DNA from: Malachius bipustulatus
Taxonomy: Eukaryota; Arthropoda; Insecta; Coleoptera; Melyridae
Length of the DNA stretch: 64,000 nucleotides
NCBI GenBank assembly: GCA_910589415.1
Contig: CAJUUM010000034.1
Span: 186,001-250,000 of the forward strand
Direction of reading: 5' to 3'
In this document: one piece after another, positions 23,672 through 35,600 of the stretch
Position numbering within the stretch: the stretch's first letter is position 1
Layout: each line of letters begins with the position of its first letter
The notes under the pieces: model-generated
The model's input: the letters and a program-made list of their open reading frames with translations, nothing else
Told to the model about the DNA's origin: nothing
The model's database searches: none
Program-made: the position numbers and the translations under genes

Positions 23672-23938
23672 CTAGGCTGTGTTGTAGGTTGTAGGTGGAC
23701 TGGTAGGTTCTACTGACATTGAAATACTAAAACGAAATGGCGCAAATAACATCGACCCTTGAAAATGATGTAAACAGAAGAGGGGATTGCATAATATTTT
23801 CAACGTAAGAAACGGAACTGCTGAAAGAATAAGTATTACACCTGAACGTATTTCCAAACATTCCTTAATAGAATCAACGCATCCTTCCAAACTGCCGTAT
23901 AAGTGGTTAGACGTTATGCTTTGCATATCATGATCCAT
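23672..23938 (-). CDS. ORF with weak tetraspanin-like end segment
   Basis: An 88-codon ORF. Residues 15-45 (GCVDSIKECLEIRSGVILIL and a hydrophobic stretch) recall the junction between the extracellular loop and last membrane helix of tetraspanins. No CCG motif, other helices or neighbouring exons are visible. It could be an isolated exon, a pseudogene piece or chance. Confidence 0.2.
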   Translation of the reverse strand: MDHDMQSITSNHLYGSLEGCVDSIKECLEIRSGVILILSAVPFLTLKILCNPLFCLHHFQGSMLFAPFRFSISMSVEPTSPPTTYNTA

Positions 23939-24049
23939 AATAATATCACCGTATCGACACCGATACGGTATTTTGTGTTAAATAATTTTGGGATATACGT
24001 CGTTTTTATCAACTGACACTGTAAATACGTCATTTCAGTTATGTATTAG

Positions 24050-26330
24050 ACGGTGTGCTGTGTACACTGAGAGAAATATTATTCTTGAAAGAACTAAAGG
24101 CTGGAGGTATTTCCTCCAGAGAATTTATTTAGTTATAAGAACTACTTTATCATTTACAGTACCAAATCTTAGTTAGATTCACTAAAATTGAGCAATTGAT
24201 TGAATTAAATAATTTAATTGAAGCTCATTTTGTGTAACGAAGTATTTTCCATATTGGCATAATAATATCACTCCTAGCTAACAATCTAAGAATCTGTACT
24301 GGAACATAATTTAATTCCAGCAACTAAACATATAAAGTTATCTTGTTTAAAGAAATCAAAGATTCTTAGAAGTTAGAAATTATTGAGACAAATAGGTTTT
24401 TCTTGCCGGAGGTAGGAATAAATATTTAACAGAATATTCCAAACATAATTGCGTGAAATATATCAGATTTTCATTATTCCAACTATGGTATGATTGTGTC
24501 AAGTAAAAATTTCTTGCGTGGTGTACTGAGAGGGTTCAATAATAGAACGTTTGTATTGAAAGAATTATACCAGAATTATGGCAATAAATATTTCTTTATT
24601 TACTGTATGTATAGATTCATCTAACTGCAACCTCAGATAAAACACATCAGTCGCCATTATATAGACGCCATCATGATGTAGCTGCGTTCGTTAAACGTGG
24701 ATGTTGCTAATAATTGATCTAAGTAAACTTTTCTTAATTCGGTTTTATTTTTGATATTCTTTTGCAGCTTTGTTTGTATAAATCTGACAAATCGTGAAGT
24801 TCAAATCACCAGAAAGCCGTCATTACTGTTAGCTTGGTATATAGGTACTTAAATGGATTTCAGACAAACCAAACCAATAAAAATAAATGGTACAGTTTTG
24901 ACTCGCCCCGGTCTACGCGTATATAACAATAATTAAAGGTAATTTATAAATTTAACATTACTATGGACAAATGGATGATTAATATGGACAGCAAAATGTG
25001 CAGATACTTTTTATTGTTATATTGTTGATCGGGATGAGGAGAGCCGTGACACTGCGCATTTTGTACCTTTATTGGGTAGAAATTTTTTATTTATTGCTTG
25101 GGATTTCGATTCTTGATGATATTATTATTTCACCAGAACCGAAATCCCAACCAATAAATAAAAAATTTCAAAACGAAAAGTTCAATAAAATATTACCAAA
25201 TTTTTAGGTTAGGTAGGTTAGATAAGGTAGGTAAGGTAGGAAAAATCCAAACTAAGATTGGATTCGGAGAAGAGTTTCATTTAGTTGAGAGAACTCAAAG
25301 TAATATTGAGAGAACCTGATAATAGTTCTGCGCAGTTTTATTAAATTGACATAAGAAAGCTTAGTGTGGTTCACTGAATTATTATTTAGTTCACAGCAGA
25401 AAGTTTTATTTGCAATCACTTTTATACAGTATCTTATGGCAACTAATTCTTGGTTGGATATCTCAAATTCTGGAACTAAATAATTTAGTTGACGCAACTA
25501 AATATTTAGTTGCTCGTTATCAATTAAATAATTTAGTTGGCGGAATTGCAAATTTACTTCCGCCAATGAAAAATTTTTCTCAGTGTACACTGAAAAAACA
25601 ATATAATTGACTACATTAGGTTTTCATTCACTGAATTAAATTCTTTAATTGAAATGTGCCAATTAAATGTGCAATCCACTAGAACAAATCGTTTAATTGG
25701 AAGTTTATCAAGAAAAATTACCAAATATATTTATAAGAAATAAACTTTAGTTAACCATTCAAATAGCCTTAACAAAACTTTGTAATATTCAATTGCCGCT
25801 ATCGAACATCGTTCCTTACAAATATTGTTCTTGTATTTATCGCACATTGAATTGTAAGAAATATATTTGGTTGTCTCAACAAAATTATTTTGTAATTAAT
25901 AAATATTGGTTGTATACCTTAATAGAATATATAATTATGAAAAATACATTTAGTTAGGCCAAACAAATTTTTATTTTCTTGTAAATAAATATTGCTTTTA
26001 GTTACCAAACTAGTATAATTGTGGTAAGTTAATTAATTTATTTCAATTAAATTTTCTTTATGGCAACTAAATAATTTATTATCTCAAATATATCTTGAAT
26101 TGTGATGAATAATTGCAGGGCAATTTTAATATGTACTTACTTGTTTCCCTTGAATGGATTTTTTTTTTGTAAAATAATTAGCTTTAATCCATACAAACAA
26201 ACACTCTCAATATGTCAGACTAATATTTAATTAGTGCAATTAAAGATTTTCACATTCTTTCAAAGAAGTTCACTTAAACTTTAATCCATAACATATAAGG
26301 AACTAGTGTCATAAGGAAAAACGACAATAT
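24050..26330. repeat. AT-rich repeat field with AATTTAGTTG and GTACACTGA motifs
   Basis: No gene is supportable. GTGTACACTGA-like tips occur near 24059 and 25594. Between and after them the words TAAATAATTTAGTTG and AATTAAATAATTTAATTG recur many times in both orientations (notably 25478-25540 and 26030-26070), suggesting nested or tandem MITE-like units. A perfect stem lies separately at 25081-25168. Confidence 0.5.
25081..25168. repeat. Short hairpin element
   Basis: AATTTTTTATTTATTG...GGGATTTCG (25081-25108) is repeated inverted at 25140-25168 with about one mismatch and a 31-bp loop. It could be a tiny MITE or an RNA hairpin. Confidence 0.7.
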
Positions 26331-26509
26331 ATCATTAAATTTTTATTTAATAAAATTTAACAAAACATAATTTAAATAAAAATAACTCAAATAATAAAAA
26401 TAACTAAAATAATTTCTTAGATACACATAAAACATAATACTTATACATATAGGATGTAATTTAAACAAAAATAAATTCTTCAAAACATTAAATATATATA
26501 ATACTGTAT

Positions 26510-26920
26510 ATGTTATTTATTTAAATAAAAAAATATTTCTCAATGCATACGAACATAATAATACTTTTTATACTTATTGTATAAACTTAAAATCAAATCA
26601 AAACTTTTCAACAGTGAAAGTGCAAAATATAATTTAAATTGAACAACCCCTTCTCAATACATTTTTTTTCTGTAAGTGTAATGGTATGTAACTGCATAAA
26701 CGTATTACTGTATGGTAGGTATTTAAATATAAAAATATTTTTCAATACATGAACATAAATAATAATACCTTTTTTATAATTATATATAAACTTTAAATCA
26801 CATTTTTATATCAAATAAAATCAAAACTGTTTAATTGTTGGAGTGCAAAATATAATTTAAATTAAACAACCTCTTGTCAATACATTATTTTCCTTATTTA
26901 AGTGACATGGTATGTAATGG
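26510..26920. repeat. Two-copy tandem repeat, about 223-bp period
   Basis: The block with GTGCAAAATATAATTTAAATT at 26620 recurs at 26843, with matching flanks (TTTCAATACATGAACATAA-like text before, AACAACC and CAATACATT after). It lies just beyond the stop codon of the 814-codon gene on the minus strand and so may be in its 3-prime untranslated region. Confidence 0.7.
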
Positions 26921-27017
26921 AAAACGTGCACAGTTAATAACTGACAATACCAGAAAAGCATACAGCTTCGAAGAGGCTGCAGTAAGCAGAGGTGTAATTT
27001 CCAAACTTATCCAAAAT

Positions 27018-29462
27018 TTATAATTCACGCAGTCGGGGTATGATAATCTCTCCAGTGGACAACTTGTGGAAAGAAAATGTTTTCACGATTGGTTGATTAT
27101 TGGTAACCTCTATGGCATTGTGTTTAGTCTCGTAGGATGGAAAAATAATTTCATATCCAGCATAGTGACTATTTAAGCCAAGCGTTGCACATATTTTATA
27201 TATAAGGTACATTTTATTTGACTCTGTATCAACAAAAAGGTTTATAATGATTCCAAATATTGGCTCAGAACAAGTGTTAACTTTCAGCAAAAAAGCAAGT
27301 CCAGCTTTATAATAAACGTTATTAACTATGAACCAGGCCACACTTGTTAGATTTCTATTGGAAAAACCATCACTGGTAATTTGAGACTGGCATTCTTTTA
27401 AAATTACTGCGGTATTTGGGATGAATATTTCCTTTCCTATATCAAATTTGAAGACAAACCCCCTGTTACTTATTAGTCTAAATGCAAACCTCAGTTGTAA
27501 TTTTATTGCAAGGGTCAATACTGAATTGCGTCTGCAAGTAACAATATGTGCATTTGTTTTTGATATCCTGTGAAAACCTTCGTAACGAATGGAACTGAGA
27601 TATTTCAGAGGACCGTACTTTTTAATTACCGTAGGATAGTGTGTTAGGAAATGGAATTTTGGCTTCAGACCTTCAGCAAAAAGTTCTATGTAAAGCATGT
27701 GATGTTCACTAATTATTTTTTTTAAATAAGTAACTTCACTACTTGTTATTTCCGGACTTATAACAATATTGACAATCTGAAACAAAAGTAAATAAAGGGA
27801 CCAATGTTGGTCATCTTCAGGGATAGTGTCACCAATAATGACAGGGAAATATGATATAAGTGCTGACATTTCTGATGATGACATTATTATATTACCCTGC
27901 TTTATATGTGTATAAGATATTGAGGGAACAGAATTACCTATATCAACATTAGAATTAAAATTAAAATATTTTATACGAGAATTTAATTTTTCAAGTGTGA
28001 AGTATCTTTTTTGGATGAAACAATTTATAATTTTGGCCATGTCATACCGACAAATGCCTTCATAAAGATCGTGCATTAGGTCAACGGTAATGTTATTAGT
28101 GTTGTGAAAATGAGCCAGTGAGTTAAAAACGCATTCTTCTTTGATTCCACAATGATTTTCAGCAGTAGTATCAATCGCGTAATTAAATTTATTTCGTATA
28201 GCGGAATTTATTTCTTCATGAAGATGTGTTGAGTCAATTTTAGATATTCTACATATACGACAAAAATTATTTGATGAAAATGATTCACTGAAACCCAATA
28301 AACCATTCAACCCTAAATTATCACCCAATATTCCAACTACAACAAAATGAATTTTGTAAGTTTTATTTGCAACAGTTATATCAACTCCAATATGTGACAA
28401 GTTATTTAAATTATCGATAAGTTTTTTAAAACATGCTTTATTTCCAAAAGCCGACCTATCTGAGCTATGTATAAATTGAGCCAGAAAAATATTTTCTAGT
28501 GAAGAAGAAAATGATGGAGGAATACCAGGCAACGAAAAATACATTGCTCCAATTTTATAAATTCCTGCCTTGGATCCTAAAGGGTTTCCAGACTCAAAAT
28601 CATCATAATACAAAAACATTGGAAATACTATTTTGCTTTGATATTGTTTTATTATTGAATGCCAAATTGACCCGCAGAATAAAGAAGTTAATTCATTTGA
28701 TGACTTTGCGACTTCAACTTCCATAAAATTTTTCATGGTTTCAAAAACATTTGGCAATTCAAAAAATTTTTTTAGCATTTTTTCAAGAGGTATTAATTGC
28801 CCTTCACATTCTTTAAAACCAACTTTGATAGAGCCATCTTTATTTTTAACAGCAGTTTCCATTCCACCAATTACAATTTTCTCAGGGGGAATATAAAATT
28901 CTGAATTTTTCAAATATTTAAATCTTAAGTATTCTGAATCCAAATCACCAAAAGGTTTAATACTGAAAAACTTTTCAACTTTGTTGTGATAGTCTGTTGG
29001 TAAATTTTTTAAAAGTTTTTCTTTTAAATGTGAAAGTATTTCTAATATTAGGTCTGAAGAATCTTCAATCACGGTCTGCAATAATTTTCTTGTAACCGAG
29101 GGATTGTTGTATAGTTTTGAAACAAACTTCAACTCATACTGCACATAAGACAATTCCTCTGATAACTCTGAGGGTAGGCTTTCACTGTCATGCAACTCAC
29201 CACTGTTATCAAAGATATCTTCAATATAAGCACCAGGATTTTCATGCACATTAAACTGAGAGGTATGTCTTGAAAAAGAATCGTTTGCCAAAGTTTGATC
29301 AGCATCATGTGCGAGTAAAATATGCTTTTTGAATTTACCGATACAAGTAAAATCTCTTCCACAGTTACAAGGGTAACTGATTTCTAGAGGGTGTTGCATT
29401 TTTAAATGGAGAAAAAACATTTTTAAATTTTGAAAATTTTTCTTACAAATTCCACAAAGCAT
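27018..29462 (-). CDS. C2H2 zinc-finger protein with CACTA-type transposase-like body, 814 aa
   Basis: A single uninterrupted frame of 814 codons. Two N-terminal C2H2-type fingers are visible (CGICKKNF...HLKMQH, then CNCGRDF...HILLAH). The body contains GILGDNLGLNGLLGF near residue 380, a CRICR cysteine motif, DLMHDLYEGI near 462, and KPKFHFLTHYP near 600 followed by RYEGFHRISKTNAHI. That order matches the DUF4218-related region of CACTA/EnSpm-type transposases found in animals; the Asp residues near 380 and 462 are candidate catalytic acids. The intact frame is unusual here. A same-strand multi-exon gene ends 148 bp upstream. It may be the transposase of a two-gene element or a domesticated copy. 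Codon use is AT-rich like the surroundings. The start is the first Met before the fingers. Confidence 0.85.
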   Translation of the reverse strand: MLCGICKKNFQNLKMFFLHLKMQHPLEISYPCNCGRDFTCIGKFKKHILLAHDADQTLANDSFSRHTSQFNVHENPGAYIEDIFDNSGELHDSESLPSELSEELSYVQYELKFVSKLYNNPSVTRKLLQTVIEDSSDLILEILSHLKEKLLKNLPTDYHNKVEKFFSIKPFGDLDSEYLRFKYLKNSEFYIPPEKIVIGGMETAVKNKDGSIKVGFKECEGQLIPLEKMLKKFFELPNVFETMKNFMEVEVAKSSNELTSLFCGSIWHSIIKQYQSKIVFPMFLYYDDFESGNPLGSKAGIYKIGAMYFSLPGIPPSFSSSLENIFLAQFIHSSDRSAFGNKACFKKLIDNLNNLSHIGVDITVANKTYKIHFVVVGILGDNLGLNGLLGFSESFSSNNFCRICRISKIDSTHLHEEINSAIRNKFNYAIDTTAENHCGIKEECVFNSLAHFHNTNNITVDLMHDLYEGICRYDMAKIINCFIQKRYFTLEKLNSRIKYFNFNSNVDIGNSVPSISYTHIKQGNIIMSSSEMSALISYFPVIIGDTIPEDDQHWSLYLLLFQIVNIVISPEITSSEVTYLKKIISEHHMLYIELFAEGLKPKFHFLTHYPTVIKKYGPLKYLSSIRYEGFHRISKTNAHIVTCRRNSVLTLAIKLQLRFAFRLISNRGFVFKFDIGKEIFIPNTAVILKECQSQITSDGFSNRNLTSVAWFIVNNVYYKAGLAFLLKVNTCSEPIFGIIINLFVDTESNKMYLIYKICATLGLNSHYAGYEIIFPSYETKHNAIEVTNNQPIVKTFSFHKLSTGEIIIPRLREL

Positions 29463-29609
29463 TGTGTAGAACTAGTTATGATGCAAATTGTTTACTTAAT
29501 TATCTTTTCAACAAAAAATTACAGTAATTTTGGAGGTTACCATGCAATTCAACTTTACATACACATATTATGCAGGTACATACCAAACACCAACACCTAA
29601 TACAAGGAA

Positions 29610-32600
29610 TTATTTCATTAATGATATTTTTTTTAGAATGTCACTCACTACTGGAAGTTTCGTGTCGCTCTTGAGAAATATGCCAAAGAGTCCCCACTGC
29701 AGAAGAAAGCATATATGTTCTGCTTCAATTGGGTACCTTATATCCAGGGCAATAAATGTCTTCAAACATATGTCCAATGCTTTCAAAAATGAAGGCATCT
29801 CATACATTACATTATCAATCCTTAGATAACAATTGTTTATTTCGCCTATTGTATGACCTACGATTATTATAAAAGGTTGTAGTGTTAACCCCTTTTTGTA
29901 TTTCTCATTAATCCGTTCTTCAACACCTGACTGTATATCAGCAGGATCCTGAAAAATAATTCAGAAAGTAAGATTTAGAAATAAAAAAGATCATGCTGAT
30001 GTTACTACCTAAATCTGTTTTCAGCTGAACTATATACATACAGAGGGTCATTCACGAAAGGGTACCCATTAGACTTATCCCGAAAACGTATTGGAATTTG
30101 ATTCTAAAAATGTGCAGTCATTTGTTTTGACGTGTGCTCAATCTTTCAAAAATATTTTTAGATCCCTGCATGGCACTTTCGGTTGTACCGGAAATGGCTA
30201 CCATCTTGAGCCATTTACAACGAAAACGGATCAAGATATCAGGAAGCGCCTTACATGTCCTTATATTTTAATTTTTCATCTGCTATCCTACTGTATAGTT
30301 GAATTGTTTATACAGAGTAATGAAAACTATGTTCGTTTTCATTACCGTACATACCGAACATATAAACAGTTCAACCGCATAATAGGATACATAATTAAAA
30401 ATTAAAATTTCCAGTATAACCGGAAGCACCAGAGATCTAAAAATATTTTAGAAAGATGGAGTAGACGCCAAAACAAATGACTGCATATTTTTGACCCTGT
30501 ATATTTATACAGGTAAAAAAAATAAAGTAGCTAGACAGAAAAAAAGTAAAATTTGAAAAATCGTGAGAAACCTCAATTATTATTATTGCGAGAGGGACTT
30601 TTTTTTCACTCATTCAAAATTGTCACTGTGTAAACCTGACTGCCAGCACCATCTACCACAAAATGTGGTAGATGATAATTAAAGGGAATTTCCGAGTAAA
30701 TAATAATACCTTACCTTGAAAATGGCGCACGATATAGAAAAATGATTTACAGTAATTATTGTAAGTTTTCGTCTACTGGTATGTGGTATAGGAAACTTTT
30801 TATACTTTTTGTTTTTGAAAAAAAAATTTTTTTCATATCTGTGCATCCATTAGTTTATTTTTAGTAGTAAGAAATATTATAATACTCAGGACACCCTTAC
30901 TTTACAAAAATTGACAGAAATTGACATCCTCCCGACTTTTTAAGTTTCTTTTTGTTTATGAGGTATTGAGAGTGGTCCCTTTTCAAATAATGAATGCCTT
31001 GTATTAAAATAAAGTAATGAGAGAGTACTATTACAACATTACCCGAATATGTAAAACCAAGCCTTGACGAGCCTCGGTGCTGCTAGGTTTCCAAGATAGC
31101 TTGTTAGTTTTTATCTTTGTGCTCTTCACTGGGATGAGTGCCAATAGCAGAGCCAGCTTGATGCTATCTGCGGAATCTAAAAATACATAAAGTATTAATG
31201 TTATGATATTATTGCTGATATAAAACAATTACAGCAAAAATTTCAAGTGCGTGGATAATTATTAATACTTATTACCTCCACTTATTAAGTTGACAATCTA
31301 TGGTGTCAGCAAACAAGAACGCAATGTAGGCAGGCTTTGAAAAAAATTTCATGTCTGAGATTGAATCTGTAAAACTGTGAAATGAAAGATCGATCACATC
31401 AGTTTTAAAGAATCAATGTCAGGAATGAAAGCCTACCTAAAATACGTCTTCATATGCTCACACATACCTACATAATATGCCTAGGTAGTAGGTACCTAAT
31501 ATTGTTTATACGGTATATTATTAAGAACAGAGATTTAACAAACATTTTAATGTAAAAAAAATCTAGAATAAAAACACAAACCTTTGTTCAAATTTCCACT
31601 GTTTAAGAGATCCAACAACAGTAATTGTGAGTCTTGTAAATGTGATTTGCGGAGTTGTAATATTTTTTCGAAGAAATTGTCAAATTTTTCGATAATGTTG
31701 TTGACACAATTAGTGTAGTCATGAGAAAAATCAAGTTCCAGCTGTAAAAATGAAAATTTTCATTAGTTTCCTATAATAAATAATACAGTACCAAGAGACT
31801 TTCTCAATTTGGTTTCTTGTATATCCTATTCACGATCTACTGTTTATCTAAATACACTTTCAAGGTTACCACTCTAAATTTGAGTTATTTGAAATAAAGA
31901 TTTTATTAAAAATGGTTAATTTAGAGGATATTATAAATGAATGTATTATATTAGGTACATATTTATTTTAATTTCAGTGTTTGTTCAAGCAGAAGACCTA
32001 AATAATTGTAAAAAAATAATGAAGTGTATATAGAAAATAATATTCAAAGAAATAAATGACTTGTTTATGAGAAAAGTTGTTGTCAAAAGTTTCAACTATA
32101 ATCTTGATTAACATTCAAATTTTACTTGTCATTTTTATTCGATAATAACCAATCTGACAGCATAGAAAAAGTTAATATGACCTTGAAAATCCATTTAGAT
32201 AAGAAATAACAATTCAAGTTTAGGTATATATATATGTATTCCTTTGACTATTAAAAAATAATAATAGTCAAAGATGTATTCAAAGAGGGTTAATTTTTTT
32301 TTTGCATTGTTGCCTCCCCTAACAATACCTAATCAACCAAGAACATGATGCATGAACAAAATATTTTTTTAACAAAACTATTTTATGTATAATAATTATC
32401 TTTAAATCTCAATGAACCTTGGCAGAGCTCCTAATTATGACACTTACTAATAAGTAACCTTTACTGGTAGAGAGAATTGGCCAGTCTTTAAAAATATCGG
32501 CCACAGTTGTTTTTGAGGTATTCTCCTTCATTCTTATTAATCTTGTTTTATTATAGTGGTCTACCACCTCACTCCATGGCTCATTATTATTGGCTAGCCA

Positions 32601-35600
32601 TATCTTACTTGCCAAAGCTACCTGCACTTCTGTTGTACTTTCCTCTGTAAATTAAAAAATCAGAGGTTCAAAAATTATTCATTTCAATGTAGGTACTATA
32701 TACCTAGTTAAACCAAGAGATTTAAACTCTCGAGGGGCAATAATACTTCGAAATTTAATTTTTATTAAAAGTTTTTGTCAATACCTATGTCTATAAAAGA
32801 AAACGGTCACTTTGTAACTCACCCTTTGAATTTTCTTCATTGTCAGAACTATTATAGGTATCGTGTGGGTTAGGAGTTTCCAGTACTTTGGACTTCCTTA
32901 AAAACTGTAGCATATTGCGATTTTTGTCAGATAATTTTCCTTTGGCAATACCTGACTTCCCAACTTTAGAATATCTTTTTTTTATGGGAGAGGAATAGTA
33001 TAGTTCCTTACTCTCTGCGGGGAATAAATTCAATATGTGAGCACTTATCTTTTCAAAGTCTCTATTTCTCAGTCTTACGCTAGAAAATGAGAACATTATG
33101 AAACATGCTTGTTGAAGTTGGGTGTAAACAATTAAACTTACTTTATATCGTTATCAAAAAAGTAACTTATAATGATATTAGTTAAATAGCCCTGACATTT
33201 GGGAGTGAGCCCTTTTTCAGGGTGATAGCTATTAATTATTGCTTGTCCAGTTGACGTTGACATGAGGATTTGTTTTAAATCGAACTCCTCCAAGATGTTT
33301 CCATGACTGCACTTGGTCCTTTTTTGAGGTGGTTCATCAGAGGTACTACTAAATATTTTGACACTGCTAGGGGTGCTTCGAGGGGTGCTTGTTATACTCT
33401 TTGTGCAAGTCGAAAATGAAGATGTGCTGCATCCTTCTGATGGACAAATGATAATGGGAATTTCATCTATCTAGAAGAAATTTTCAAGCATTAAAAATAG
33501 TGTCTATTATTTGTGAAATTTATATTCATCCAAGTACATTTATATGAAATTACATCATAATACACTGTACTGTGCATAAGATAAGAACGAACAGCATCGC
33601 GATCTTGTACACTATGAGAGAGACAGAGTTGGTTAAATTCAAATTCAAAATTTCACAGTCAAATTTTGTACTTATGGCCTCCATATTGTTTTTTCATGTC
33701 ATTTGATATAAAAAAATCTAAAAACCAAAATATAAAAAAAAAAAACGAACTATACCTCAGTATTGCTTGTCTTAGTTTTTTATGCAAATGAATGAAAGTA
33801 AAAATGCAGGTTGGGTTTGTCTTGCGCCATAGGATGCACTTCAGGCAACCAAAACGCACGCCAACAACTGAGTGCAGTTGTTGGCATGCACCCTCCCCCC
33901 GGTTATTAGTTTCCAAGGTCCATTGTTTTCGGAAGAACTAAAAAAAAAACATTTTTTTGCATGCAATGGATTTTAGGGTTTGAATAATTTTTTGTTATAA
34001 TATTGAATATAAAAAATAATAAATAGTGGTCATATAAGGAAAATCATCTCTCATCCTTTACACGATCTCCATGCCTGTTCATTGCCAGTGTAAATAAATG
34101 TCTTTTACTCAGAAACGTTTCAATTATGTGTTTATTATACAACTCGTTATACTTACTGGCTCAGCAATAAAATGCTGCTGCAGGGGTTCAGCTGTGTTAG
34201 GAGTGTCGAGACTGTCAAGTCCTGCTGTGTTAGGAGTGTCGAGACTGTCAGGTCCTGCTGTGTTAGGCCTGTCAAGTCCTGCTGTGTCAGTTATATTTCT
34301 GACCATATTGGCAATAAGGGATTCGATGCTTATATTTTTGTCTAAAAATAATATGAAAGTACATTTTGCATTAGTGTATTTTTGAAAATAAAAAATCCAA
34401 CATATTGCGGACACCTTTTATTTCATTTTATAAAAATCACCAAGTTAATAATAGACTATACACAGTGATTCAAAACTCAGTGCCAAGATTTTAAGGGCGT
34501 ATTTACCAGTCAAAAATAAGAAAAATTTTTCATATAATGGTAAGTCCTAACTTGCTTCGTTTTCTAGATACAAGGTGTAAAATTTAGAAAAAAAATCGAT
34601 TTTTATCAATTACTCAAAAATCTTTCAGCCGATTTAAATAAAATTTGGTAGGCTTATTTATCATCATAAGGGCCTTCCTTTGATGAGAATAACATAAATT
34701 TATTCATTTCAGTGGCGTCTCCGAGGGCTACCTACTTAATACTTATACAGGTAACATTATGGTACGTCACTGCTTTTTTGACAATTTAATTTTTTTTTAG
34801 ATTAAGAGGTCAATAATGTAACTTTCTTTGCCTCTCGAGCTTTACTCGTATCTAGCTTTGTTTCCAAGAAAAAAATCAAAATCTGTGCCTGGCCCTAATA
34901 AAACAAGTAATAAAGTCGCATTGATTATTGAGATTCATTTTGATTATTTAGTAAGTAGCCCCCTGAGACGCCACTGGAATTAATAAATTCATGTTATTCC
35001 CATAAAGGGAAGGCCCTTATGACAACAAATAGGCCTACTAAATTTTATTTAAATCGGCTGAAGGTTTTTGAGTAATTGATAAAAATCGATTTTTTTCAAA
35101 ATTTTACACCCTGTATCTAGAAAACGAAGCAAGTTAGGACATACGATTATATGAAAACTTTTTCTTATTTTTGGCTGGTAAATACGCCCTTAAAATCTTG
35201 GCACCGAGTTTTGAATCACCCTGTATAACTTGTGACGAAATTACCTATAAGAGTTAAGAGAGTAGGGCCACACTTTTATGATAATTTTTACCTGATAACT
35301 TCCTCCCTAATATTTTTACATTTTCATAAGGTATAAGGTCTTGTGTAAAATTATCAATACCTACAACAGTTAATTATGTACCTACCTATACATTTTGGAA
35401 AAGGCCTTATACGTACTACGAATATTTCAAGATATAAAAATTCAATATTGGAGCCATAAGAAAAAAATTTCTTTCCAAAAATGTAAAACTTAGCTGCTTT
35501 TGGAAAAACCATTTTTTTAAGTAAACTAGACAATCAAAAATTAAAAAATTGTAGATTATTTTATGAAAATTTTATAACAACCTTAAAAAATGATGTTATT

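Noticed and set aside
25201..25240. TTAGGTTAGG-like run recalling the insect telomere repeat
   Set aside because: Only two exact units, followed by degenerate TAGGTAAGG text; too short to call an interstitial telomere.
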